A DNA stretch of 64,000 nucleotides from Luscinia megarhynchos (GCA_034336665.1 JAPFBE010000002.1:14362906-14426905); one strand, 5' to 3'; shown: positions 37,501 through 52,107, numbered from the stretch's first letter. The notes: generated from the letters alone by a model not told the origin. A program made the numbers and translations.

Positions 37501-40500
37501 AGACCTTCCGTGTTTTGCTTTCCAGCTTTTCTATTCACCCTGAACATTGCCTTCAGTGATAAAGCTAAAAAACCCCACCCTCGCTTGTTATCCTGACAAT
37601 ATTTAATTCTGACAGCACATTCAGTATGCTTCATGAAATATGCAACCCTGTGACTAATGAGGTATTTGCACGTAAGGGCCATATACAGTAAATTGCAGGG
37701 CAATAAAAGTAAAGGCAAACCATGAACTGATCAGCCAGCTGTTAAAATGATGCAAAGTGTGCCTTATTAAATGTCTTATGCTATACCCAGACGCTGACTA
37801 GAACTCAGCCCTGGCTCCCTCAGTAAAGCTTCACCTTAAAAAAAACTATAGGTCTCCATTTCTGTTACCACACATTAGCTTTCTGCTTTTCAAATACTGA
37901 TGGAAGTTCACCTCTCTGCTGTCTCCCTCCTTTCAACTCATCACGTAAAGGGAGCACTATTTTGATTTTATGTGTGAGATTGAGTCTGCTCCAGCGCTAA
38001 GCATCCTATCAGCATATGACCAACTAGCAAAGCTGACATTTTTGCCATGATTATCCACGAAAAGTGTTTCCTACCTCTGATTTACAAGAGCCCTATTCAT
38101 GAGAAATGATTAATAGCTCACTAGTGCTGCCAAAAAGCACATAAATCTAGACATCCTCTATGCTCCTGACATGCCACTCATCTTGTAGATATGTTCAGAT
38201 CTCTCTCTTCCTCTCTCCCGCTTATCTATTTCTGATCCCCAATGGGCACACGCTCATGCTGATTAGGCAATACAGTTGCTGACTGGGACAATTTTAGGCT
38301 TATATTACTGATGGCACCCAATTAGAGGCTGCAGAAAGCAGTGTCCTTCCTGGCTTGTACGAGACAACCATGATTAAGTGTTAAATGCCTTCTAAATTAA
38401 CAGGCACTATCACCCATGTGTCTGTTACAACTTATCAGGGTAAGAAACCAGCTCCACTGCCAAGTTTTCTCCATTTGCAGTTAAGTCTCCCAGGCTGTAG
38501 AGTAATAGAGCTGAGGAGAGGGCAAGCTGCACACAAGCATACACCTGACTCAGCTGATGCTTAACTTACTCAACAAGGTTTCCCACACTTGGCATTAAAC
38601 ACACTTCTAAGCGCCCCACTCAGATGTGATAGATTTAAACAAGCACTGTCTGAGCCAGGGCCCATGGTATGATTCTCCATCCCCTCACCACACCACCCCC
38701 CAGCCTAATAAAAGCTATTTCACAGTTCCTGAGCATCCTTCTTCTGGAGATCCTAGAGTGCTTTGCAATTACCAAAAAACTGATCCATTTTATTCCATAA
38801 CTTCTGCGAGGCTGCTAGCATAAGACACACACACACAGAGCACACACAAAAAGTAGTTCATTGTGCCTAGTGTGTGAAGAGACTATCGAGGTTGCAGTGC
38901 TTTCCCTACGTGTATCCACTATGACACAAGCCTTGAATTGTTCAGTCCTGTTCTCCTTTATAAATAATACAGAATACAGCATGCCTTTTCCTCACTGACT
39001 CTGGTGCAGACAGGTTACAGCTTGCCACTGGGTTTTATTTCCATATTCACAATGTTCACTCTTGTTGCAATCCAGTGGATTTTTAATTTAAGATATTAGC
39101 ATCACACCTCAGAATCATGCACAGCTCCCACTGACATCCCTGGAAACCCCAGCTATTATCCCATCTGCAATAATAATAAGAATAAAAATCAATGATATTA
39201 TTAATAAAATAATTATAAAAGAGCACTGTTTCTTCTAGGTGTGTTTCAATAAGATTACTGGCACTCATGCTCTGCTCAGTTTTTTCCTTCTCAACTTCCT
39301 CATGAGTAATTACTGGTCCAAGCTTACAAGCAGCTATCCTCTTTTGGGTGCACCCACCCTGAATTTTGCCGGATCACACATTTTCAACAGATCCTGTTTG
39401 CAGTCATTGGGCTTTAGTACTGCACAAGCTACTTATCAAGTAAATAGCAGGAAGGAATTGCAGCAATGCAAAGGGGTGTCTTGTCTAGTTGGGCAGTCTT
39501 TACAACTGTAACTGCTGCTCCATTCTCCATATACCTGACCTCTGTGATATCTGGTCCTTTTCCTAAGTAACAAATGCACTTTCATCAAAGCCTCTCAACT
39601 GCTTCTTTAAAGAGAGATTAGAGGCCTCTGTAATTTTCATTCCTGTGCCAAGGATAATAAAGCTATTCGTGTTGCTTCTCTGGCCATTGCATCTCAAATC
39701 TTTCAGCAGCAGAACATTTTGTCACTCAAAATGATTTGCCATGACCTGGTGACAGACCTGTATCCTGTCAGGCTGTTTGTGCAGCTCTAGCCATGGGCTA
39801 CATCCCTGAGAAGGAAGCAGATGATGACATGAACAGGTGTTCATTGCAGCTGTATTTTGTGCAACACTGTTTGCAAAGTATATAACCACACAAAGTAAAC
39901 AAAAAAAAAAACAAACAGCAGCATTTTTTGTTGCTCAGCCTGCCCAAGCCTCCCTGGCCAGTGAGTCATAAGAGCCAAAGGGCCTTGACTCCCTCCTTGC
40001 TCCTAAGCCATGCTCACAGCTTCCTACCTGACTTTTTTTCTGCTGCTTTTGGAACAGGTCTCTCAGACTGAGTAGCTGAATTCTGCTCAGCTTTCGCTTT
40101 GCTTGATTATTGCCTTCCTACAAGTAGCTAAAGACATGTTTAAATATTCCTATCATTTAGCCTGAAGGAAAACTGTTTAGCACATTTAACATCTCTACCC
40201 AGAACCCAGACTTTCCATAGATGTAAGAACCATCTGATGGCAGCTACTAACACTTTCCTCTATGAAAAAAGTAATCTTCTAAAAGAACAGCTACATGCAA
40301 AGTAAATAGAGAATTCTTCTATACAACAGCAAAACTTGCTGCCCCAAGTGCAAAAGAAGATGTTTAAAACTGTAAGTTACAAAGAGGGAAGGTTATTTTT
40401 CATTCTCATTTCTGTCATGTGTGCAAAGCAGAGCAGTTAAGGACAAGGTGCTAATATTATCATCTTCCAAAAAGCACAATTAAGGCAAATGGAAACTGTG

Positions 40501-40710
40501 ATGAAAAGCCCATCTACTGGGTATTTTCCACCTCTCAGCTTTCCAGATAGCACAGAACCTTTGTTCTCTATAATTGTGCTGAATAACCTAGAATTGAATG
40601 CGACACACACAGACAGATCATCCCAAAAGCTTTCCATGTGTATTTTTACCTTTCCATGTATTTTCTTGGCTATTTCACTGGGAGAACAGCACACCAACTT
40701 CTCTAAGGTA
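34600..40710. other. Gene-poor stretch, simple repeats and possible conserved non-coding DNA
   Basis: No exon or transposon was recognised. A pyrimidine-rich patch lies at about 35512-35580, an AT-rich patch at about 35848-35908 and a CA run at about 38823-38848. The sequence from about 37.6 to 38.4 kb is unique and low in simple repeats. Confidence 0.5.
38823..38848. repeat. Short interrupted (CA)n repeat
   Basis: Two CA runs are separated by AGAG. A similar short CA run lies at about 54446-54462 near the end of a CR1 copy. Confidence 0.85.
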
Positions 40711-40728
40711 ACACCCCCTGGTAGTGCA
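40711..40728 (-). promoter_or_regulatory. CTCF-like binding motif
   Basis: Read on the minus strand, the site contains CTACCAGGGGGTG, which keeps most of the vertebrate CTCF core (CCASYAGRKGGCRS), with differences at the second C and the C after the G-run. Such sites mark loop anchors or insulators when bound. Occupancy cannot be judged from sequence. Confidence 0.3.
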
Positions 40729-43700
40729 CGTAGGAAACATTATCTATTGGAGTTGGCTGCACTATCTAATTAGAGATCTCCTGACAGCTCATCTTCACTA
40801 AGTTTCATAATTATGTGAGCGAGCGTCAGCGATCCTCACTCAGCAGTTCCATGGGAGCTTTCTCAGTAGACACCATCTATCCTATTTCTTTTACTGTCAT
40901 TCTTATTTCACCATTTGCAGTACTAAGAATAGTTTTCAGATACCCTTTTTCCACAAAAGATGTTGCTTGTTGCTTTGGAGACTCATACTGAAAGCAGAGC
41001 AGAGAGGAATAAATGACATTTGGGGTATTTCATTACAGCCATAACCTCAAAGGGAGAAGGAAAAAGAGAGAGATGTTTAAAATAACTTTTGTTCCTCTTG
41101 TTCACAAAAACATACTGACAAATTACATATTTGTATTCTGGCAGTAGACTACATATTTACAAGAGCTCTTCTCCCTGTCTCCTTTTGTATAATAAAAGGC
41201 TCTTACTCAAGATTCAGGTTATTTCAAGGATTGTTCAGTGAAGACTTATTCTATGGCTAACAAATGCATGATTTAACCAAGGAATGCCCAGGAGCAAGTG
41301 TAAGAATCAACACCCAGCTTGACCTTATCCTCCTTTGGCAGGTGCTGTACTTTCACAGACACAAATACAGCTAGAACAACTTTCAGGGAAAGGGGGGAAA
41401 AAAAGGAGAAGGAAATTATTTTCATGGATCATTTACCCTAACTTTTCAAACTAATTTCCTATTTATTTATGAAAATAAGTATAACACAGCATTTAAATTC
41501 AAATTAGTGACTGAAGTTTCTTATGGCACTGTAGATGTTCTGGATGCTGTTTTGGGCCTTCTTAAATCAAAAGAGCAATCTGTCTAGCTGAAGTTCATGA
41601 TGCCATTTTGTGAGGAAAGAAATTAATGGATATCAGTACCCAGTAAGACTTGAAGTGTAGGAAGCAACTTTCTCTACTGCTCATTTTTCAAGAGCATGTG
41701 TTTAAACCTCAAACACTTAATGGGAGCAGTGAATACTCTCATCTGCTTGGCAAAGCAAAATGATACCAAATAAATCATGACATGTTTTGGGATAATTTTA
41801 TCACTAAATATTATGCACACACAGTCTTGATCTTTACACAGTTTGATGAAAAAAAAGCTCGAACGAGTAACATAAAAGGTTTTTTTTCCCTAAGCTAAGA
41901 GAATCTTGCATGACCTAAGCTCTATTTTCTTTACTTAAATAAACTGAAAATCCAAATCTTGATCTTTCTGAATAAATTAATGCTAATTAAGTAAGGAAAG
42001 CAAAAGTTGGGTGGTTCTAGCACCAGCAGAATCAAAGCACATCCCATTATTTAGCTAATACAAGCAATTTTGTTAAACAAACTATACCTTTGTTCTGTAA
42101 ATATTAGAAGTTAGGCTTTGGACAGATGTTCCCTGCTGTATACAGGCATGCTAGGGAAAGGTTAGAGCCCCAGCTGTTGATCATCACTTCTTTGCAGAGG
42201 TTACTGCCCCCTCACATTTGTTGGCAGGGCTTGCTTACAGAAACACTCCCCGAGCCACTTGAAGTTAAAGTGAGTGGCACTACTATTTAGACAGTTTAAG
42301 CTAACTAGCAAGGTTGCTGAAAGAGTTCGTGCCTGACTGTACCTTTAAACTTCCAGCGTTCACAAGACTGCAAGTTCTCACAACTTCTAGTCAGGGCAGA
42401 AGCTTTTCTCACCTTTTTGTGTAGCACCAGAGATCAAATCCCCAATGCCATGCTTGTATATCTAACCTTAAGTGCCTCCTAATTAAACACTGACAATTGT
42501 GTTAAATGTGCTAGCCAGCTACAGCCCTGTTTCTCCTCCATCCTTCTGCTTTGATTAGCTTTCAAATCACTTTTTGCAAGTCTGTGCTCTTCGAAACAAC
42601 AATCATTTCACCGTGCAAGGGCATCCTGCAGACCTGTTTGGCACATGTAAGGATACACCTTCTCAGGATACAGTGATGCAGTGACATTGGGATGCACCAG
42701 GCTATGGGCAGAACACAATATGTTAGACACGCTAAGATGCTCTAGACGAGCACCTCACCTTTCTCCACTGTTTTCTCACCTACAAAAGAGTGAAACTTTT
42801 GCTGTGTTCTTTGAAATATGAGTGAAAAGTGCTATATGTTTGTGCATGATAACTGTTGCTAAGAATATAGATCCACTATTCCTTGGCTAGTTAAAAAAAG
42901 AAAATGCATCATTCAAGAATTTCATCAACAGATAATTAATACTGATATGCAAATAGTTATGATGTTAGTATAAAGCAAGGTTTATTTTCTCACTCTTTTA
43001 AAAGTAATATGTATCTATGAGTAAATTCTAATATACCACTAATTAAGTCATGCATTGAATTTACAACTGTTTTTGAGGGATTTTTTCTAGTTTTTATTCC
43101 TGGCAGGATATTGATTAAGCTGCAGAAAGTATCATTCACAGCACACTATTTATGTGATGGTGTCCATATCCAAGTGAAATTGCTATGTCTAACACCCTTT
43201 TCCAAGAAAAAAATTTATTTTGCAGGCAAAATAGAAGTTATCCAAGGCTTTTAAAAAAGAATTTTCTGATTCTTTCCTTTGGTGTAGAATTACGTTATTT
43301 TCATGCATTTGTCTACCTCCTCTACTGCTTGAGTCACAGATAATACCAAGTAGCAAGTACGCCAATAACCATATTAAAAGAACATTACAGATACAAAGTC
43401 AATCACTCAAAACTTACAACCTTACAAGATTTCCCAGACAATTGCATTTCAGGCCCCTTGGCGTGCACACTGCATGCAGGACTATGGATGACATGACTAT
43501 TTTTTCCCAAAACCATTTCCACATTCAGTGAACAGACTAGATACTAATTATTACATATGGGAATGTTCAGGGTTTTTTATTTTCATTCTTACTGTTCTCC
43601 ATGAAAGACCAGAAATACATATATTTACTGAGCTGAACTCAAGGCTTGCTACAAAGGCAGACTTCTGGATGTCTGCTGACTTTTTTGTCATGCCACCCTT

Positions 43701-46700
43701 GAGTGACTGGAGTGTTTTGCAAGCAAAAAGTCACTCATGTATAATTCTGTGAATGGGAAGAGCTCTCTTTCATTTTCACAGGTGACAAGATCATACTATG
43801 ACAGCCTCAAAAATATCCCTTAAATCTCCACAATTGAATAACTTTCCACCACATCCCTTCTGTGTTTTAACAGTTCTCAAATTCTTCTAGGTGTGCTAGG
43901 ACATTTGGAAAGCCAGGACCCTGACAACACTGGGACACATTGCTTCTACCTCCCAAGCAGTAAATTATTCCTCCAAAGCATTGGTTATTTTTAAGACAAA
44001 CAAAAAAAGCAACACATTTCTCTTAAACTTGTTCTCAGGGAAAACAAACAAACAAACAACAATACTTATTTTTGGGATGCTTTAGATAGTCCTCCAGATG
44101 TAGTCTCCAGTCTGTACGTTTTCAGTCCAAATAATATACATTTGACAAATCTATAAGCAGCTGAAAACAGAGTCTTGTCATGAAAAGTGTCAAGCAAGCT
44201 GAACTATAGGTGGCATTCACAGCTTCACCTATAATTGCTATCTCCTAAAATGAGCCTTTTGGTAATTCAGATCTGTGCATACCTACACAAAAGACTGAGG
44301 CTGTGCTAACAGGTCTCATTCATTCCTCTGATTTTCTGAAACAAACAGGCATCAAATGATTTTTATCATGCAATCACTGTGCACAGCCTCGGCAGAGTAC
44401 CTGAATACAGCACAGAGGCACAAAAGAGCATCTAAAGCACAAATGAGTATCTAAACCCCCTTCTTGACATTGCTGCATAAGAACCAGTATGCTGCTGGTG
44501 AATTTATTACCGCATAAGGAAGCCAGAAAGGAAAACTCCACTTGCAAATAAACCACTTCTAGCTAGCTTGGAAGAAATGAGTGACTTGACCCAGCCAGTT
44601 CTTACCCTGGTGAGTCACAGCTGCATCTGTCCTGACAGGGCCAGCAGTCATCACCCAACGTGTCTTCTCGTGGTCAACACTATTCCAGAAAGGAAAAGAC
44701 AAGAATGGAAAAGGCCTTGTCCCTAATAAACTTGGCTCTGTTGTAAAGAGCACCTTCAAATGGGACTGACATCGGCATTCCCCTTCGTCTTACCGTGCTA
44801 GTGTTTCTAGAGCCGGCTTTTCTCAAGCTCGGTTTTTATGTGTGTCTGTGGACTACATGAGTAAATCACTGCTCTATCACAGCTCATTTACTCAACATAC
44901 TACAACGTATTGTAGTCCCATAAAGGGCTAAGAAATCCTTGATGATTTGAAACTCTCTAGTATTACTCCACTTAGCAGAATCACTAAATAATAGTAAAAT
45001 AAAATCTGTCATTAACTGAATAATTGTTTTATTTCCCCCCGTGGAAGTTGAAGGAAGCATATAAACAGTTCAAGTCTTTTTATGGAAATGAAAACTAACA
45101 CATTCAACTAACTAGGGGGTGGTTTCCCCCTTTTTTAAATCAGAAAAATATTTTTCAGCACGTATTTATGTTTTCAAGATTGTCTTGACATCTGTTCTTA
45201 AAAAGCACAATGAAAGGCTTTTAACTACAAACACTGATAAAATATGGTAATGCTCTGTTTTTCCCTGCTGCAGAACTGCCAAGTAATAAGGATTTGCATG
45301 ACTAAGCTTCTATTATGCTGACATATGCAAAACTGAGGAACAATCATTCTTTCTGGTTTGACAACATTTAGAGGGAAACACTCCTTATACTCTCCTTTAG
45401 GACATGTTGGGCCCCAGACAAGATGAACAGCATTATTCAACCAAATCAATTTTTAAATGGACGTTTAAATGCTGAGTTCTCTTAAGCAGAGACACTTGGA
45501 TAGCAACTTTATTATGTGAGCTAAAGGGCACTAGGGTTTGACTGACACTTGCAAACATACAGTATTTCATTTGATATGCCTCCACACATCTCTGCCACAC
45601 CATCCAGAATCTGCTTCCTAGACCTTAAATAAATGTTCAGTTAAGCTTCTTGAAACACCTTTGCAAAACTCCTGAATCTGTGATCAATATATTGGAAAAC
45701 AATATACTGCTAAAGGATAAAAATGTTAATAAACATTTCCAAACTTAGGTGCCTAAGGTTATTTTCACACCCATAACTTCCATTGGTCAGCTTTTCTTTG
45801 CAAGCAGCATTTGCAGGTCCAATTGACTTGAAATGACTGTCAGGTGCTCAGTTGTCCAGAAGAATAGGATTTATTGGTCTAATTTGAAAATGTTGCCCTC
45901 TTTCAGAATTAAATTTCTCCCTATTTACTCGCTATCTTGAAATCAACTTAGATTTCAATAAATATCACAAAAAATTGAAAATAAAATGCAATTCTGGGCA
46001 AAGGTCCTCGGGGCAATGAAGCACCATTTCTTTTCTAGACACCTAATCCCCACCACAACTTTCAGCATACATCTCCTTGAATGGCAATAGACTCAGATGT
46101 GTGTATCTCCAACCTATCTAGAGCAACTAGATACCACATACAAATGAAGACATATCCTTACCATTTCTACTAAAAAAAAAAAAGATGAAGATAAAACTCT
46201 CAGCTGCAAGATGTCCAGAAGCTGGCTAACAGAGTACAACTATTATGGCTTATATAAGGCATAATATATTTTTACTATAACTATCTCCCAGACAGGATGA
46301 ATAGCCTCTGGAAGCCTGTGAGAAAGAAGCATTTCCATGCTTCCATAGGATGCCCACATTTGTCTAAGCATGCAGAAAGAAAGCCAGGATTCAACACACA
46401 TCAATCTCAACCTCCTGCAAGGAATTTAATGGACTTTGAATGGTGAGTCAGCATTGGCCAGCAATTACAATTTTTAACAAACTGATAATGAAAGTTACTA
46501 GAATTGTGATTAGAGCAGGGAAGTGGGAGAAAGAGGCCACTGTCAGATCATGAATGCACCACTATTGTCACTGCACCTTTGACATCTCATTGCTTCATTC
46601 TGGATAAACTTTCATTAATGCTAATCATCAGCAGTCATCTTTAGCTTAATTTTGTACATAATGAAGCTTAAATAATTGTGTTATCTGCCTCTTTCCATCT

Positions 46701-49700
46701 GTTTACCTCTTCCCACTCCCTCCCCCTCCCCTCCCTCACGGAAAACTTTCTGAGCTGTTGGCCAATCCAAATTGGTGATTGCATTTTGTACATACCCACT
46801 GATAGCACTGATACTGTCAGAGCAGAACAGGTGGAAATGCCCTGATGAAAAGACAGACTGTTTCCTAGTGACCTGTTGGTGGTCACCTGTGACAGAAGAA
46901 AGATGGAGATGACACAAGGAATAGAAAACAAATTTAATAATTTGTAAGGAAGTAGGCCTAAGTGTCTTTCTTATGTAACTATATATGTACATACAAAATT
47001 AGGATACTTTTCTGCTTAGTGTTTTTTTCAGCAACTCAGCAAGTATTATCTTAGTGCCAAGAATAATAATTTCCATTAAAACTTACCAGTAGGCACAAGT
47101 GTCCTCAAGAAGATGTACACTTCCTTCCTTTCCCTTTCTTCCCTTCCAGAACCACTCTTCTCAAGCTGGGAGTCTTTTTTTACTAAGATTTAAACTGAGA
47201 AATGCCACTCTCACAATCACAGGAAAATCAGATAAATAAGTATGGAATTACCCCCTGATTTAATTATTTGGAAATACTGTCCTTCTGATTAATGCCTCCT
47301 TTGGATTATCTGATGAATGCTGCAGTTAACTAACTTTCTTTTGATCCTCCTACTGGGAAATACAGAAAGGATGAGATGGCGGGGGTGGGTAATTATGCTC
47401 AAGAAGATGAGAGTATCTGATCCATACTAGGAATGCTAAACTCGAGTAGCTCCTTCTCCAGACTCCCACTACAAACTAGAGATGCCAGTGTGAAGCTGTT
47501 CAGCCAGTTTCAAATTGGTAGGTGTTCTCATGTTCTTGCGACACCTGGCATATGGTGAATGCACTGAGACTTGTAAAAAAAAACAGTGATTCATTGTTAA
47601 TCATTCAGAAAAGAGCCAGAGATTCGTGGTAACCCTGTATTTCTGGAACAGTACAACTACACCCCAATTTTTTTATCTGTTTTATGAGACAGAAACTGCA
47701 GGTGGGGTTGAGAACAGAATCTGGATCCTGATCTGTTTTACAGAATTTCGGGGAGTGTATCATGTGTGGTGAGCTGTGCAGATTCAAGGAGTGACCTCAC
47801 AGTTGGGAGATTGGTATGAATTGTGCATTTTCAATGATGGGCTGAGCCTTGCACAAGCAGCTTCATTGATGGGTTGAGAAGGATGTCTTGTAATGGCTGA
47901 ATTCTAATCTCCTAGTTTGACACAATTACTTTTCACAAAACATACACACTTCACTTGTGCCTACTCCAGGATAATAATGATTTGTCCTTGCATAAGGAAT
48001 ATTTTAAGTAACTTTTTTATCAAAAACTTGCCATTTCACTCTCCTGCCTGTGATTTTCCATAGTTAAATCTCAGGGTCTGAATCCTCACTTTGATCTCCA
48101 ACAGGAAGGCATGTTAATTACTTGTCTTGTTTAAAATCACTGCAGTGCTGCTCCAAGCTTAGCAGCAGAGATGTTCAGATTCAGCAGTGCCTGCTACTTT
48201 CTTCCTTCCTGTCTCATCACCGCTCCTTAGCACCAGAAGGGAGCCAAAGTGGAAGAAGTGGACATCACAAAAGGCACAGAAGGGACAGACACAGCACACA
48301 GAGGATAGATGGATTGAGGAGGGAGTTGAGCAGGGCTTTGATGAGTGGAGGACAGCTGGCAGAGAACATGTAGAGGCCAGAATGGGGTGAAGAGCAAGGA
48401 AGTGAAGCATGCATAGCTGTCTAGTGGGAGGCCAAAGTAGGAGAAGGGTGAGCCACAATGTCCATTCTTGGACCTCTGAAGCAGAGAACCTGCCCTGTGC
48501 TAGGCTGAGTAACACAGACCAGTCCTCCAGGCCCCAGGCAGTTCCCTCTGTCCTGCAAAAGCAGAACATTTCAGCATCCAATTATTAGTGCAGCCAAGGA
48601 ACAGCTGCCAGGCTGCCCCTGGGAGCAAGTGCAACAGCACCTGGGGCTCTCTTCATCAGGTGCTATCCCTGCGATGGGAAAAAATTAACTCCTAAGAGAC
48701 TGCATGTCCACATACAGCAGAGAGAAAGTGTACAGCTAAGCATTATAAAGCCTTGGATCAAGCTGGGTAAACCCCCCTGAATTCTGGGCAAGCTGTGGAT
48801 TTGAAACCATACCTCACTGGGCCTGGGCTCAGTTCTGCTATAAATCAAAAATGGGGAAGCATCACCAATGGATAAACAACATCATAAATCCTGTTGTTTG
48901 GCTCCTCTCTTCATTGCAGCACAATGCATGTGGTGTCTCAGTCACAGAATAAAAATTTACCCAAAAGAGGAGTAATAATTTTTAAAATTGTATTCCTCTC
49001 TGTTCATCAATTACATTAATAACACACTCAATATGCCAGCAGACAGAGCTTTCTTGAAGTAGACGAGCTCTAAGTCTGTTTTCAACATATTAAAGCATGT
49101 CAGTAAATTAAGGTATCCTATTGGGACCAGCTGTAAACTTCATCCAGGACAGCAGAAGTGCCAGTAACCAGGAGTAAATTCAGCCTCTGTGTGAGGAGCA
49201 CTGCCTGTATCTTTTTGTACTTTGCTAACGATGCAAAATATTGATGTTTTTATTTAAACATATCTTCCAAAGAATATGGGAACCACTGGAAAATCAAGAG
49301 ATAAATGATGTGATAGGGAAGAAGTTTACACTCAGATGAGTTAGTTACACTGCACCTCCGGATTCCCTGGAAAATGTAAAAAGCAGGCAAGTGAGTTGCA
49401 TGGGGCAAGACAGCAAGGAGCACATAAGGCTGGGTTTGTTCAAAAGTGCTTCCACAAAAGAAACAGCTATATAGCTATCCAATCCAACCTCACATCTGCT
49501 TCCAATTTCATAGTCTTCTGTGTCTTTGATGAAAATCCGATTTTTCCCAAAAGGAATCGCAGCACCGTTGAGTAAAGAAAGGTCTATTGATAAATCTAAT
49601 GCATCTTTTACAGAGTGTGATGCTTCAGGGGTTTGGTGGTGGGGGGGAGAAGGGTTTTGTCTCATAATGTTTTGCTGCATCTCTAAAGCTCCCTTTACAT

Positions 49701-52107
49701 GTCACCACCTCCTAACCTAAGAGGAAGTCTATTCCAAGCAAGACTGAGCTACCTCCTTTTTTTATCAGGGTCCTTCCCATCCTAGACACTCGCCTCCATC
49801 TAAGCTAACAGTCTGAGATTTTTTTTTAGCTCACATTTTTAAGCAATGTGCAGCAGCACAGGTTCAAATCCATTTGACTCCCACTCCAAAAAGAGCATTA
49901 AACAAAAAAAAAGAGTAACACAACAACAATAAATAATGCTTAATTTACTTTGTTTCTTTCACAAAAGCCCAAGAAAATTCCTTATCCTACTAAGAGCAGC
50001 ACTCAGATAGTTCCTACAGTAATGCTAGCCCTAGCTATGGACTAGTTCACATTCCAGCTACTTATACTAAACTCTTGGCCCTTTCAAAATTAACAGAAAT
50101 CAACAGGGACAAGACACACTGCTCATGTTTCAAGGCCCACAAAAACTTTGGGGTCTTGTCTGTCATCAGCCCACTATTTTCTGCTCTGCAGCCTTGTTGC
50201 CAGAAACAGACCCCAGGCTATGCAGGACACATAGCTTTTCAGGGGGACATGAAAGGTACTATAAATTGCTATCCGACACAATTGAGCCTGAAATCTGACT
50301 GGTATAAGGATGCAAAATTCCACTGAAGTCAGGGGGCCTGTGCTTATTAATGTCAAGGCTTCATTTCACCCATTAAAAGTGAACTGTCAGCTAAGCTATG
50401 CTCTGTGAACCCTTGTGGGATTTCCTACCTTCTTAAGTTACTTGTTTCCAGTTGCTTGGAGTCCCGTTAAATGTACGAATTTAAAATAAACGCATTTTTA
50501 GGGACACCGAATGGTCTGCCTGCATTACATGATGCTTCCAATGAAGAAAAAAAAAAACACACACACACAAAACCCCACAGAAATATGATGTATTTAGTTT
50601 AAAAGCACATCTATCCTCCTAAAAATTGTGTGTGCAGGAAAGGTGGAGTATTCCTACGTGAAACAGAAAGGTCAGGTCAACTACAGGACAAAGGCCTTAG
50701 TGCTGATCTGGCCTTTTTTGCAGAGTCAGTCTCAGGATTGTACCAGTTAACCGGTAACAAAAAACAAACAAACAAAAAAAACCCAAACAAAACCCCACAG
50801 CAACAACAAAAAAAAGCCCAATAACTTTTTCCTTTCCTACAGCCAAGACAAAGCCATGAACCATGCAATAGGAGTGCTAATTTATTTAACATAGTTTCTT
50901 ATTTCAGCACCTGTCTGGGGGCCTGTGAAGCTTTGGGACCAGCTAATCCAATGAATGAACTTTAATCAGACAGTAATATTAGGTGCTAATAGCTCTGATA
51001 AAGGGGCTGTTTAACCCAACTGTTAACACAAAGGCGTGCCTGCCACAACAACTATTTCAACAACGCATTTGCCAGTCATATTAACTAAAACTAGTTCCTT
51101 GCAGGCCACAGAATGCACAGAGTAAACCCACACGGAAAATGTCTAGATTCTACCATGACAAATCACATTAAAGAAAAAAAAAAAAAAAAAAGAAAATTAT
51201 CCTAAGGCAATGAAATATACACAGAAAATATACTCTCTTGGAAATTCTCAAATTGTAAATTCATAGCAAAGCTGAAAAGGCCTTTAATAGAGTCTTCTGA
51301 ATGTATAACTATACATCTTTGGCTCTGTCCTGTGACTTCACAGAAGTCATTAAAAGCTTCTTGGAACTCAAATACAAAGCACTGAGCCTTGCTAAAGGTC
51401 CTTAGGAGACAGTCACTTAAGTGTCATTTAGATGACTGTCCAAGACTAGAGTGGTTTAAGTGAAGCAGCATAGTTGTCTCCCAGAGAGGTTGGCAGTATT
51501 TTATTTCTAGGGAGCTTGAATAAATTTTAAAAATACGTTTATCAGGCTATAAAAGGGTAAAGTCTTAACCCTCTGCATACAAATTTCACACATAAAACTT
51601 GTAACTAGTTCATCTGGAAAATCTTAGTATTATATAAATGATGGCTTATTCTTTAGAAGTGTTTAGTCTGCAGAAAAGTGTTTATCTCTCCAAAAGTCAC
51701 ACAATGCTAACAGGAATACGCAACTTAAGGGCTTCAGTATTCAAATGAATCCCCAAGGATATTTTGGTTAAGAGGCAAAATGCATCCAAATTAACTCCCC
51801 AACTCGTCTTCTTCTGCCCTCTGTGAATGGAGAGTCAATCAGTAAGCAAAGTGAGAAGCTGTTATCAATGTGAATGTACAGCCCCAAAGCTGCACTCAGC
51901 TGTGATAACATCTGCCAGGACCTGTAGGAGCCATAACTTGGGAGAAGAGTGTTATTACAAAAAACCACACTCCAGAAATCTGCGCAATGCTCAAACACTC
52001 TTCTATTAAAATGGGAGTGGTGGACTTAAGCTTCCAATATTGATGTGTTAAAGTTTTCTTGCTAGCAGATCAGTGCCAAGTTATGTGTACCTATCTCCGG
52101 GGCAAAG
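40729..52107. other. Long gene-poor AT-rich stretch
   Basis: No exon, RNA gene or transposon was recognised in about 11 kb. Open frames rarely exceed 100 codons; the longest, 140 codons on the minus strand at 48159-48581, is opposed by open frames on the plus strand and is unrecognised. Features noted are short inverted repeats at 40816-40842 and 44899-44916, a small CpG group at 44770-44832, a homeodomain-core-rich patch at 46613-46680, a pyrimidine tract near 46707-46738 and A-rich runs near 50558, 50758 and 51175. Confidence 0.5.
51175..51191. repeat. Poly-A tract of 17
   Basis: This is an uninterrupted A run in AT-rich sequence. The preceding bases do not resemble a gene, SINE or LINE 3' end, so there is no evidence of retrotransposition. 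Confidence 0.9.
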
